A stretch of 39,181 nucleotides of DNA, from NCBI GenBank assembly GCA_014653725.1, contig JACWEC010000001.1, positions 24,001 to 63,181 of the forward strand. Direction: 5' to 3'. Below the pieces are notes generated by a model that saw nothing but the letters and a program-made list of their open reading frames with translations, ran no database searches and had not been told where the DNA came from. Below, piece by piece: positions 1 to 8,415 of this stretch (position 1 is its first letter; each line of letters opens with the position of its first letter). Source of the stretch: Pelagibacterales bacterium SAG-MED32. GTDB lineage: Bacteria; Pseudomonadota; Alphaproteobacteria; Pelagibacterales; AG-422-B15. Made by a program: the position numbers and the translations under genes.

Positions 1-1
1 A

Positions 2-421
2 AATACAAATACTAATACAAATAATATTCTTTATGTATGCGAGCCAATAAAAAGCCATGCGATAAAAATGTTTAATAATGCTTTTTATTTTGGATACGAC
101 GAATTTGAAGCATTATCATTTTTTTTAAAGACTCTTCCAAAATTAAAAATTAAATATAATAAAATAATAATAAGACCTCACCCTTCCGAAAGTAAAATGA
201 AGTACAGTTACTTAAAAAAAATAAGTAATAAAATATTTATTAGTAATTCAAAGTCATTAATAAATGACATTCTATCATCTCATTCAGTTTTTGGTTGTGA
301 TACAATGGCAATGGTCGTAGCAAAAAAACTAAAGAAAAAAGTTTATTGTACAATACCAAAGAGTGGAAAAGATCCTTCAATACCTATCAATGGAATAATA
401 AGACTTAACAAAAATTATTAA
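2..421 (+). CDS. Glycosyltransferase-like protein, C-terminal part (5' end outside window)
   Basis: The reading frame is open from the first bases of the window, so the gene starts upstream and only its last 139 codons are seen. The visible part is soluble. It has an Arg-Pro-His-Pro-Ser-Glu motif after a beta strand (IIIRPHPSE) and a later stretch (GCDTMAMVVAKKL) resembling the donor-binding end of capsule and sialyltransferase-like glycosyltransferases that use an HP motif. This points to transfer of a CMP- or other nucleotide-activated sugar, but the N-terminal half that would decide the family is missing. It is followed after 3 bases by the membrane protein at 425, so the two are probably co-transcribed. 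The first codons visible are an Asn-Thr repeat. Confidence 0.6.
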   Translation, partial: NTNTNTNNILYVCEPIKSHAIKMFNNAFYFGYDEFEALSFFLKTLPKLKIKYNKIIIRPHPSESKMKYSYLKKISNKIFISNSKSLINDILSSHSVFGCDTMAMVVAKKLKKKVYCTIPKSGKDPSIPINGIIRLNKNY

Positions 422-424
422 ATA

Positions 425-1525
425 ATGGTTACAGTCAAAACAAACTTTGAAAATTTTTTTAAGATCTATTTTCCTATAAAGTTTATTTTCTTATTTATCT
501 ATATAATATTATTAAATTTATTTTCATTAGAAATTGGTCATTTTCTAACTAAAGAGTATTCAATTTTTTATACTGTAGATAGTTCCATTCATTATTTTAG
601 TTGCAACGTCAACTCTGCAAATATCTTATTCACACTTACCTCTTGTGTTTTAAATATAAAAAGTATTTCAAATTTATTACCAATTTTAATTACATTAACA
701 ATTACTCTTATCAAAGACTTACTATTTATTATTTGTGCATCAAAATTTTTAAATAATAAAGGAATGCTAATATTTATTATTTTACTTGCAGTGCATCCTT
801 ACTTAGGTATTTATTCTTTAAAATACTCAACTGACATTTTTGCAAACTTAGGAATTGCTGTTTTATTTTATCAAATGGTCTTCAATAAAAATGGCATTTA
901 TATGAACATTCTGTCAGTTATTCTTGTAGGCTTTAGGAATAATTTGCTACCCGTATTTTTTGTATATTACTTATTTCTATTGATTTTATCTATCAAGAAA
1001 TCAAATATTAATGAATTTTTTAAATATGCATTATTGATTATAAGTATCTACTTTATCACTCAAATAGGAACAGGAAGTTATGATACAGGAATTTTCTATG
1101 ATTTTATTTTTACAAATCAAAATCCATTTTCATGGTACAAGGCTGTTGAGTTCTTAGGCTTGACTCACAGCTTCATGTCTTATGTAATCTCTCTACCTAT
1201 TTTCTTATTTACACATATGGTATTATTAACAGGGTTTAGGGAAGCTGTTTTTGTGCATGGTTTTTATTTTCTCATAGATCTGGGCTTAGCTGGATATTTA
1301 CAACTCATTTTTTTTATACTTTTATCTTGTTTTCATATAGTTGGAACAGTTTCTTTTTATTATTATTTTAAAAATAAATCGTATTATTTTTTCATTGTTT
1401 TATTATATATCATACCTACGTTCATCGCTTTATCTCACCTAAGATACTTTATGCCTATTATCCCAATTGCTTTAATTGGTATTTCTGCTTTAATACAAAA
1501 AAAATTATTGAAAAATCTAAGATAG
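425..1525 (+). CDS. Multispan membrane protein of glycan locus, function unknown
   Basis: A 366-residue protein made almost entirely of hydrophobic stretches, roughly nine to eleven likely membrane segments, ending in a short basic tail (KKLLKNLR). I do not recognise a family motif. Size and topology would suit a GT-C type glycosyltransferase, an O-antigen polymerase-like protein or an oligosaccharide translocase. Its position between a glycosyltransferase end and a GT2/DUF2304 pair favours a role with lipid-linked sugars. The start ATG lies 3 bases after the preceding stop. No acidic catalytic motif in a first periplasmic loop, as expected for GT-C enzymes, is obvious by eye, so the function is left open. 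Confidence 0.6.
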   Translation: MVTVKTNFENFFKIYFPIKFIFLFIYIILLNLFSLEIGHFLTKEYSIFYTVDSSIHYFSCNVNSANILFTLTSCVLNIKSISNLLPILITLTITLIKDLLFIICASKFLNNKGMLIFIILLAVHPYLGIYSLKYSTDIFANLGIAVLFYQMVFNKNGIYMNILSVILVGFRNNLLPVFFVYYLFLLILSIKKSNINEFFKYALLIISIYFITQIGTGSYDTGIFYDFIFTNQNPFSWYKAVEFLGLTHSFMSYVISLPIFLFTHMVLLTGFREAVFVHGFYFLIDLGLAGYLQLIFFILLSCFHIVGTVSFYYYFKNKSYYFFIVLLYIIPTFIALSHLRYFMPIIPIALIGISALIQKKLLKNLR

Positions 1526-1536
1526 CAATATTACTT

Positions 1537-2256
1537 ATGAACAAAAATGAAATTGAAGAAGAAAAAGTTCTAATTTTTATCCCATCTTATAATGATAATT
1601 TAAGTGCATTAAAGGTAGCTCAAGAAATAAATAATGATCTACCAAAAGCAGACATTCTAATAGTTGACGACGGATCGAAAGAAGAAATAGAAATAAATAA
1701 ATTTTCACCATTCTATCATTATAGATTAGAAACAAACTATGGTTTAGGTGTTTGTACTCATATTGCAGTTGATTTTATGATAGCCCATAATTATTCATAC
1801 TTAGTAAGAGTTGACGCTGATGGCCAGCATCCCGTTAAAGAAATTATAAGGATGATTGATAAATTAAAACTTAAAAATGCTGATTGTGTCGTTGGATCAA
1901 GGCAAAATCACAATGATAAAAAGAATGATATAGTAAAAAATATGGTAAAAAAATATTATAACCTATTATCAAAGTTAATTACACAAAATAAAGCCCCTGC
2001 TGATGTAAACAGTGGTTTTTTTGCTATTAATTTAAAAAGTGCAAATTTAATTAAATGTCAAATACTAGAAAGATTTCCAGAGCCACAAATTTATATTTTA
2101 CTCTGTAATTCAAATATGAAGATGGTTGAAATAAATATTATGCAAAAAGAAAGGGTAACAAATAGAACAACACTTACTTTTTTTCATGCATTAAGAATGT
2201 TTTATAGATTTAATATATTTTTACTCACAGAGTTAATAAGGAGTTCAAGAAAATGA
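1537..2256 (+). CDS. GT2-family glycosyltransferase (polyprenyl-phosphate sugar synthase-like)
   Basis: A 239-residue GT-A fold protein. Residues 11-18 (VLIFIPSY) form the first nucleotide-binding strand, VDDGS at about 43-47 binds the nucleotide, and DADGQHP at 93-99 holds the metal-binding DxD. These are the hallmarks of the dolichyl/undecaprenyl-phosphate mannose or glucose synthase branch of GT2. There is no long membrane anchor of its own. Instead its last four bases overlap the start of a small DUF2304 membrane protein (ATGA), an arrangement commonly seen for this GT2 type. It likely transfers a sugar from a nucleotide donor to a lipid carrier or a growing glycan at the inner face of the membrane. 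Donor and acceptor cannot be read from the sequence. Confidence 0.85.
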   Translation: MNKNEIEEEKVLIFIPSYNDNLSALKVAQEINNDLPKADILIVDDGSKEEIEINKFSPFYHYRLETNYGLGVCTHIAVDFMIAHNYSYLVRVDADGQHPVKEIIRMIDKLKLKNADCVVGSRQNHNDKKNDIVKNMVKKYYNLLSKLITQNKAPADVNSGFFAINLKSANLIKCQILERFPEPQIYILLCNSNMKMVEINIMQKERVTNRTTLTFFHALRMFYRFNIFLLTELIRSSRK

Positions 2257-2591
2257 TTCAAATAACTGTTTTGTTTTGTATTATGATAATAATTTTTATT
2301 TTACTATACTATCGACTTGTTCAAGTAGACTTAACATTCCCATGGTTTTTATCATTAATTATCCTTGGTTTCGTAGGAATAAATCACGATTTAGTTGTAA
2401 AACTGGCTTCTTTTTTTCAAATTTATAACGAACCATTAGTAATAGTTTTCCTCACTTTCTTCATTTTATTTGGATTAGTAACTGTTTTATTGATTGGGTA
2501 TACAAATTTAAGATTAAAACAGATTCAGTTAGTAAGAAAAATTGCTGAAATAGAATTAATGAATCAATCATTTTTTAAAAAAAATAAATAA
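2253..2591 (+). CDS. DUF2304-family small membrane protein
   Basis: A 112-residue protein with three hydrophobic segments (about 1-20, 27-45 and 58-83), then a basic, charged coil (residues 86-112). Size, three-helix layout and the conserved-looking end of helix 3 fit DUF2304, a family found next to GT2 glycosyltransferases and thought to act as their membrane partner. The ATGA overlap with the GT2 gene indicates translational coupling and supports a two-subunit enzyme. Biochemical function of the family is not established as far as I know. Confidence 0.75.
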   Translation: MIQITVLFCIMIIIFILLYYRLVQVDLTFPWFLSLIILGFVGINHDLVVKLASFFQIYNEPLVIVFLTFFILFGLVTVLLIGYTNLRLKQIQLVRKIAEIELMNQSFFKKNK

Positions 2592-2602
2592 TATCTTATT
2601 TA

Positions 2603-3424
2603 ATGAAAAAAATTACCTTCACTTTCGATTTAGAAGATCACAGAGTCAATAAAACTAATGACTTTTCTCGGATAGAAAAAAATTGTTATAAATTATTAGA
2701 TTGGCTAGAAGAGAGAAATTTTAAAGCTACATTTTTTATTATTGGAGAAATTGCAATAAAATTACCTAAACTAATTAGGGATATTGACCTTGGTGGCCAC
2801 GAAATTGGTTCTCATTCGTATGAACATATTTCATTGTTAAAACATGATGCTGAAAGTTTTTCTTTGAACATAGAGAAAAGTAAAAAAGTTATAGAAGATA
2901 TCTGCGGTAAAGCCGTTAAAGGATTCAGAGCTCCATATTTTTCAATGACAAATGATACAAAATGGGCAACAGATATTTTGTTTGAAAAAGGTTTTATTTA
3001 TAGTTCAAGTGTAGTTCCGAAGAAATATAGCAACTTTGGAATGAATGATGTTCCTAATAATGCATTTTATTGGCCTTCAGGTTTATTAGAATTACCAATG
3101 GTTCTTGGATCTCTAGGAGGTTATAAATTTCCCTGTATTGGTGGTATTTATATAAAACTACTGCCTTTAATTTTAATTCAAAAATCTTTACCTAGTACGG
3201 GAGTTTTTTGGACCTACCTTCACCCATATGATTATGATGTTAGCGAACCATACACAAAAATTCATGGCACAGGACATCTTGGGAGCTTCCTACTTTGGAT
3301 AAGAAGAAATTCTGTCTTAAAAAAAACCGAGAAGTTATTAAATGGATTTAAAAAAGAAACTTTCATTAATAGAATTATAAATAATGAGTTTAGTAATGCT
3401 ATTAAACTAGAACAATTAACTTAA
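2603..3424 (+). CDS. Polysaccharide deacetylase (NodB homology, CE4 family)
   Basis: 273 residues carrying the NodB motif set. The catalytic/metal Asp region FDLED lies at 8-12, the metal-binding HSYEH at 71-75 (H71 and H75), and FRAPYFS at 108-114 supplies the Arg-Pro motif. The FDLED form, with a compact domain, resembles the XrtA/PEP-CTERM-associated deacetylase branch. No signal peptide is visible, so it may act in the cytoplasm on a lipid-linked N-acetylated sugar, or be exported by another route. The gene follows DUF2304 after 11 bases. Likely reaction: removal of an N-acetyl (or formyl) group from a glycan amino sugar. Confidence 0.85.
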   Translation: MKKITFTFDLEDHRVNKTNDFSRIEKNCYKLLDWLEERNFKATFFIIGEIAIKLPKLIRDIDLGGHEIGSHSYEHISLLKHDAESFSLNIEKSKKVIEDICGKAVKGFRAPYFSMTNDTKWATDILFEKGFIYSSSVVPKKYSNFGMNDVPNNAFYWPSGLLELPMVLGSLGGYKFPCIGGIYIKLLPLILIQKSLPSTGVFWTYLHPYDYDVSEPYTKIHGTGHLGSFLLWIRRNSVLKKTEKLLNGFKKETFINRIINNEFSNAIKLEQLT

Positions 3425-3475
3425 ATTTTTTTTTAGAAATTATAAATCTTATCAAATTATAAATAGTAATAGATT

Positions 3476-4498
3476 ATGCTACTCAATGAATTTTTATTAG
3501 AATTAAAAATACTCTTTAAGAAAAAGAATTATTTATATGTAAAAAAATGCTTTTTAAAAAAAAATTTATCAAATAAAGTTGCTATAATTACAGGTGCAAA
3601 TTCAGGAATTGGATTACAAACAGCAAAGCAACTTTATAAACAGGGGGCTACTATTGTATTTGCATGTAGAGATTTAAGAAAAGCAAAAATTGCAATTAAA
3701 AATATAACAAAAAAAAAAGATGAAAGGATTGATTTAATACATCTTGATTTAGCAAGTCTTGATTCAATAAAACAATTTACAGATATATTTAAAAAAAAAT
3801 ATGACTACTTAGACATATTAATTAATAATGCAGGGATAGTAGGTGTAAAAAAGAGTTATACAAAAAATGGTTTTGAACTCCAGTTTGGCGTAAATTATAT
3901 TGGGCATTTTTTTTTAACGAATCTATTAATATCTAGCTTGAAACAATCAAGCGATGCTAGAATTATAAATCTTACTTCAATCATGCATGATGTATGGCAT
4001 AATCCACCACATAGCCCAATGATAGGTCAAATTTTTTTTGATGATATAAATCTTGAATATCGTGAGTTTAATACTTATGAGGCCTACTCACAGTCTAAAT
4101 TAGCTTTATTTCTTTTTACAAAACATCTAGCAAGATTATATCAGAATACGAATATAAAGACATTTGTAGTTAATCCTGGATGGGTAAGAACCAATTCGGC
4201 AAGATACCAGATCCCTTTTGGATTATATAAGATTTTTCTTTGGTTCATGTCGGCTACATCCCCTTGGATTGGCTCACAGCCAATTCTATATTGCATTCTT
4301 GAGGACAAGACAAAAATTATAAGTGGCGATTATTATTCCGCTATAAATATAAAATACAAGCATTCTGATGGACAGCCCGGAGGCTGGCCAATGACATCGC
4401 CTAGTAATACCGCAAATGATCCAGATATTGCTGAAAAGTTATGGAAATTATCTGAGCGACTAATTAAACAAAGCATTTCTGACAACCAAGATGCTTAA
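3476..4498 (+). CDS. Short-chain dehydrogenase/reductase (retinol dehydrogenase-like)
   Basis: 340 residues with a classical SDR core: NAD(P)-binding TGANSGIG at 39-46, NNAG at 117-120, catalytic Ser168 (LTSI), and Tyr204/Lys208 in YSQSK. It is longer than a usual 250-residue SDR. It has an N-terminal basic helix of about 30 residues and a C-terminal extension, and in the overall spacing (FACRDL, NNAG, FGVNYIGHFF) looks like the RDH/WWOX-type branch, which is often lipid- or membrane-associated. The substrate is unknown; no neighbour sets it. Its 3' end faces the methyltransferase at 4506, only 7 bases away. Confidence 0.8.
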   Translation: MLLNEFLLELKILFKKKNYLYVKKCFLKKNLSNKVAIITGANSGIGLQTAKQLYKQGATIVFACRDLRKAKIAIKNITKKKDERIDLIHLDLASLDSIKQFTDIFKKKYDYLDILINNAGIVGVKKSYTKNGFELQFGVNYIGHFFLTNLLISSLKQSSDARIINLTSIMHDVWHNPPHSPMIGQIFFDDINLEYREFNTYEAYSQSKLALFLFTKHLARLYQNTNIKTFVVNPGWVRTNSARYQIPFGLYKIFLWFMSATSPWIGSQPILYCILEDKTKIISGDYYSAINIKYKHSDGQPGGWPMTSPSNTANDPDIAEKLWKLSERLIKQSISDNQDA

Positions 4499-4505
4499 TT
4501 TATTT

Positions 4506-5342
4506 TTATTTTTTTTTAATTATACATAAAAAATTTTGAGCAAATCTTTTTTTCACTTCACTTCTAGATGATCTTTCAAAGGTAGAATAATTTAATGGTG
4601 AATAGATCCAATGAACACCTTCAAGAGAAAATCTAAATTTATCAATTTTATCAATTATATTATTTGGATTTCTTAAATATATATGAGGCTCATTTTTGCT
4701 TCTTAAAAAATATTTTTTATCTTGATTATTAGGATCCAATTTCATGATTAGCTTTCTAATTATAGAACTTGCATTTAATGAGGAAATAGCAAGTAAACCA
4801 TTTTGCTTTGTAACTCTTAAAAGTTCAGGTATTAGTTTAGATATATCTTCAATATTTTGAATTACCTCAGAACTATAAACCAAATCAAATTGATTATCAT
4901 CAAAGGGAAGATTTTCAGCATTACTATTTACTGGCAATATTATATCAGTGTTAACTAGTTTAAGTTGCTCAATAGAGAAATCAACTCCATAATAAGGAAG
5001 CTTTCTATTTAGTTTACTTGATAACTTCTCAGCAAAAATTCCGTTACCACACCCCACGTCCAAAGTATCTCCTTCTTCTTCATTTATAAAAGCTCTTGCA
5101 AATGTGTTTATCATACAACTTTGATGTATTGATGATCTGTAGCCAACAGATTGAAAAGATTTTTTATTTGTATTTTTTGCTATATTGTCGTGCCAGGATT
5201 TAGTGTCGCTTGTTGACATATCATCACACATCAATATTTTACCAAATTTATAAGAATATTTCCGATTGCATTGCTCACAGGTCCATGGATTATTAACTTG
5301 ATAATCTGCACTAAAGCTACATTTATTACACCTTAATTTCAT
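4506..5342 (-). CDS. SAM-dependent methyltransferase with N-terminal zinc ribbon
   Basis: 278 residues. The N terminus has a four-cysteine zinc ribbon (C5, C8, C22, C25), followed by a class I methyltransferase domain with motif I DVGCGNG at about 95-101 and a motif IV/V region (FDLVYSSEVIQNI). The cysteine module plus methyltransferase resembles enzymes of sugar or small-molecule clusters in which the ribbon is structural or acceptor-binding. It is transcribed opposite to its left neighbour and in the same direction as the FemAB-like gene 29 bases upstream, with which it probably forms a two-gene operon. The methyl acceptor is unknown. Confidence 0.8.
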   Translation of the reverse strand: MKLRCNKCSFSADYQVNNPWTCEQCNRKYSYKFGKILMCDDMSTSDTKSWHDNIAKNTNKKSFQSVGYRSSIHQSCMINTFARAFINEEEGDTLDVGCGNGIFAEKLSSKLNRKLPYYGVDFSIEQLKLVNTDIILPVNSNAENLPFDDNQFDLVYSSEVIQNIEDISKLIPELLRVTKQNGLLAISSLNASSIIRKLIMKLDPNNQDKKYFLRSKNEPHIYLRNPNNIIDKIDKFRFSLEGVHWIYSPLNYSTFERSSRSEVKKRFAQNFLCIIKKK

Positions 5343-5371
5343 AAAAATTAGTACCTAATCAAAAAATATAA

Positions 5372-6316
5372 TTATAAGTCTGAAAGATAATAGCATATTT
5401 TTTTATTTAAAAAATTTGTGATACCTATTGGTAAATATTTCCATATTATCTGCATAGGTTTATAGTATGAATAAATGTTATTTTTTTTATTACCTAGCGT
5501 TTCAAGAGCTACATGATATGACCCAAATTGTTTTTTGAACTGATAGCTCGAGCTGTTATATTGACACCTTCCAAAATCAAATAGTTTAGCACCCTTAGCC
5601 TTAACTAGGTTAATTGCTTCCCAGTATAAGAGGTAATTGCAATAATTTGATATTTCCTTTTTATTTGTTGCAGCCCATGGAACCCAAGCAAGATCCCCAT
5701 CTGCAATAGTTACTAATCCAGCTAAGTCAACATTGTTTTTTGAGATAATGAAAATATTAATATCAAGTATATTTTTATCGATACCCATTAATAGTTCGAT
5801 TGGATAAACTGGCATACCATGGTATTTCATTGATTTTTTGTAAAGATTGTAAAATCTATTTATTATTTCAATATCATAGCCAGAATTAATATGAAAATTA
5901 TTTTTTTTTGCTTTTCTAATTTTTCTTCTTACGTTACTAGAGAATGTATTTTCCCATAGTTCTTCAGTTAGTTCAATTCTCATTGTAACACTGGTATCAG
6001 AGTCAAAAAACTTGCTCAAATCACAATTTTCTGACGCAGAATACTTATATGCACGTGAGGATAATTCTTTATTGACTATTCGATATTGATAAGGTTTGCG
6101 AATTTTTGAAATATTAATTTTTTTTGAAATATCAGTATTTGTAAAGCTTAAAAAGGGAAGAAAAACTAGTTCTTTCTTAAAGGATATAATATTTGGTATT
6201 TCCAGCATTTGGTCTTTTATTTTCCACTTCATTGTTTTCGTAAGAATATTTCTCCACTTTAGGCAAAATTCTTCTGAGTGTTCAATAAATAGATTTTCTA
6301 ATTTTGACTCATTCAT
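5372..6316 (-). CDS. FemAB/GNAT-like acyltransferase
   Basis: 314 residues. A basic helix (RRKIRKAKKN, about 127-136) and a C-terminal block with LFDFGRCQ and YQFKKQFG match the FemAB-like, GNAT-fold family found in exosortase/PEP-CTERM and polysaccharide loci. The central part reads LYKKSMKYHGMPVYP, typical of that family. Canonical FemX enzymes add amino acids from aminoacyl-tRNA to peptidoglycan precursors, but the glycan-locus relatives probably acylate sugars or lipids using acyl-CoA or an aminoacyl donor. It sits 29 bases upstream of the zinc-ribbon methyltransferase. The activity is inferred from family only. Confidence 0.75.
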   Translation of the reverse strand: MNESKLENLFIEHSEEFCLKWRNILTKTMKWKIKDQMLEIPNIISFKKELVFLPFLSFTNTDISKKINISKIRKPYQYRIVNKELSSRAYKYSASENCDLSKFFDSDTSVTMRIELTEELWENTFSSNVRRKIRKAKKNNFHINSGYDIEIINRFYNLYKKSMKYHGMPVYPIELLMGIDKNILDINIFIISKNNVDLAGLVTIADGDLAWVPWAATNKKEISNYCNYLLYWEAINLVKAKGAKLFDFGRCQYNSSSYQFKKQFGSYHVALETLGNKKNNIYSYYKPMQIIWKYLPIGITNFLNKKICYYLSDL

Positions 6317-6392
6317 TCATTTATATTTTTTTTAGTAATGCTCAATATTGTTGTGATCAAAACTAAATTATACTGTATTATTAATTACTTCT

Positions 6393-7364
6393 ATGAAAAA
6401 TTCTATTTTTAAAATATTTGTTTCTTCATTAGTTACATTTCTCATGGTGTTTTTTTTATTGTCTTTTATAGATTTAAATGATTTGAACCTTCATCTTTTT
6501 TCTTTTAACCCAGAATTTATTATCATTGCAATCATATGTATGGTATTTTCACTTGTATGCTCAAGCATAGTTCTTGTTTTTTTATTTAACAAGGATGATC
6601 ATTTTTCATTATATAGTTTTATTAATTCGGCGCATTCCATTGGCGTCGCCATATTACCATTCGGACTTGGAGAATTGGTTTTTACGTCTCTCGCATATAA
6701 GTTAATAAATAAACCATTAAATTATAGTCTATCCAGACAAGTGATTATTATTTATCAAACAGCTATAATGATGTTAACAATTTTATTCATTTGGATCATT
6801 CAAACATATTTAATTGCATCAGTGAAAATATTCCTAACATGTTTAATACTCCTAATAGCAATTACATTTTTATTTTATCCGTCAATATTTTTTAATTTTA
6901 TATTGTTACCCTTTCGAAAGATAAAAAAATACAATATTTTTATTTCTAGAGCAAAAAAAATTGATGAGTGGGTAGATGAATTTAGTACTAATATAAAGAT
7001 TGAGCAGAGTGATAAGAGTAAAGCCTTAATAATCTTTTTTAATTTTCTTCATATTCTATTTGGAAGTTTAGTCTTGCTATTTTTAATGCTAGCTTTTGAT
7101 GTTGAAAATACACTTTTCTTTGCAATGGTTTTATTTTCCGCAATAAGCTGGGTTAAGTTTGTTTTTGGTTTTACAATTGGAGGTTTTGGGACTACAGATT
7201 CAGCGGTTGCATTATTATATTTTATTGAAGGCTTTTCACATGTAGTTTCAATACAAAATGCAATTATAATAAGAACATCTTATTTTTTAGTTACAGTAAT
7301 CGTATCATTAGGTATTCTAATATTAAGTTGGCTATTACATAAAAATTACTCAGACAAGTTATAA
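6393..7364 (+). CDS. Flippase-like integral membrane protein (LPG synthase TM-region/UPF0104 type)
   Basis: 323 residues with about eight membrane helices. An early helix pair carries INSAHSIGVAILPFGLGE, and a late glycine-rich stretch reads FVFGFTIGGFGTTDSAVALLYF. Both positions match the conserved segments of the lysylphosphatidylglycerol synthase transmembrane region (AglD-like) family, which occurs as a stand-alone protein in glycan loci and is thought to move or modify lipid-linked material. There is no catalytic cytoplasmic LPG synthase domain. It is followed after 32 bases by a methyltransferase in the same direction. Confidence 0.75.
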   Translation: MKNSIFKIFVSSLVTFLMVFFLLSFIDLNDLNLHLFSFNPEFIIIAIICMVFSLVCSSIVLVFLFNKDDHFSLYSFINSAHSIGVAILPFGLGELVFTSLAYKLINKPLNYSLSRQVIIIYQTAIMMLTILFIWIIQTYLIASVKIFLTCLILLIAITFLFYPSIFFNFILLPFRKIKKYNIFISRAKKIDEWVDEFSTNIKIEQSDKSKALIIFFNFLHILFGSLVLLFLMLAFDVENTLFFAMVLFSAISWVKFVFGFTIGGFGTTDSAVALLYFIEGFSHVVSIQNAIIIRTSYFLVTVIVSLGILILSWLLHKNYSDKL

Positions 7365-7396
7365 TAATGTTCCTGACGCTAAATAATTAAGCTGTA

Positions 7397-8332
7397 ATGA
7401 AAAAAGAAAAAATACCCTTTTTTTTAAAAAAAAATAAAAAATTCAAGGAACACTTAGACAAATTTTATCTGACAAAATTATCAGGTAAGGATTCAAAATT
7501 AATTTCAAAGTTTTATAAGTCTGCCCCTTTTCCAAATTATCAGGAACTTGAAACATTAAGTGACTTAAATTTAAAATTAAAAGAAAATCCAGTTTTAAAA
7601 AATTTAAAAGACTCAATTGGATTTAAAAAAAACATTCTTGAAGTTGGTTCTGGCACATCGCAATTATCAATAATGTTTGCCTATCAAACAAATAATCAGG
7701 TGGTAGCTATGGATGCAACATTTGAGTCATTAAAATTAGGACACAGCTTTGCTGAAAAAAATAATTTAAATAATTGCAATTTTCTAAGAGCAGATATTTT
7801 TGATGATCCTATTAATGATAGTGTATTTGATATCATTTGGTGCAATGGCGTATTACATCATACAAAGGATCCTGAAAAAGCATTTGAAATCATATCTAAT
7901 TGGCTGAAGCCAGGAGGTATAATAATAATTGGATTATATAATAAGTTTGGAAGAGTAAGAACAAATATTAGACAAATTATATATAAATTAGTGGGACCAA
8001 TATTAGGAAAAAAATTTCTTTATTATTTTGATCCGTACTTGAGAAAAGAAATTTCACAAGAAAAAATTAATGCCTGGATTAATGATCAGTATTCAAATCC
8101 AATAGAAAGCAGTCATACATTTGACGAACTAATCAAGTGGTTTGAAAATAACGGTATAAATTTCTTACGTTCTATACCATCGGCCGACTTAAGTAATATC
8201 AACTATTCAAATGTTTTAGACAAAAGATCTACTGGAAACTATTTTACCAGACTGATTGCGCAGGTTAATATGATATTTTCATCTTATGGATCAGAAGGGG
8301 GTTTATTTATAATGTTTGGTAAAAAAAATTAG
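7397..8332 (+). CDS. Class I SAM-dependent methyltransferase
   Basis: 311 residues. The SAM-binding motif I is ILEVGSGTSQ at 80-89, and a motif IV/post-IV region reads WCNGVLHHTKDPEKAF (about 148-163) with LKPGG following. This is the UbiE/Coq5-type Rossmann fold. The N-terminal 60 residues include a short SAPFPNY motif seen in longer methyltransferases from polyketide and sugar loci. The C-terminal 130 residues form an extra domain that I cannot assign. The gene is downstream of the flippase-like protein and converges on the carbamoyltransferase. The acceptor is unknown. Confidence 0.8.
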   Translation: MKKEKIPFFLKKNKKFKEHLDKFYLTKLSGKDSKLISKFYKSAPFPNYQELETLSDLNLKLKENPVLKNLKDSIGFKKNILEVGSGTSQLSIMFAYQTNNQVVAMDATFESLKLGHSFAEKNNLNNCNFLRADIFDDPINDSVFDIIWCNGVLHHTKDPEKAFEIISNWLKPGGIIIIGLYNKFGRVRTNIRQIIYKLVGPILGKKFLYYFDPYLRKEISQEKINAWINDQYSNPIESSHTFDELIKWFENNGINFLRSIPSADLSNINYSNVLDKRSTGNYFTRLIAQVNMIFSSYGSEGGLFIMFGKKN

Positions 8333-8376
8333 GAGCTTGTAAAAGTGTTAACCTTATATTTAAATAATATAAATTA

Positions 8377-8408
8377 ATAATATGTAATTATATTATCATT
8401 ATTTTTTT
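8377..8408 (+). terminator. Possible bidirectional terminator hairpin
   Basis: Between two convergent genes, ATAATAT (8377-8383) pairs with ATATTAT (8390-8396) around a six-base loop, followed within five bases by seven T residues. The stem is A-T only and therefore weak. In so A+T-rich a sequence it could arise by chance. Position between convergent stop codons is the main support. Confidence 0.3.
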
Positions 8409-8415
8409 AAAAAAT

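Noticed and set aside
1-40. Short AATACA-type repeat at the left edge
   Set aside because: It lies in the open frame of the first gene and only encodes Asn-Thr repeats; too short and imperfect to call a repeat element.
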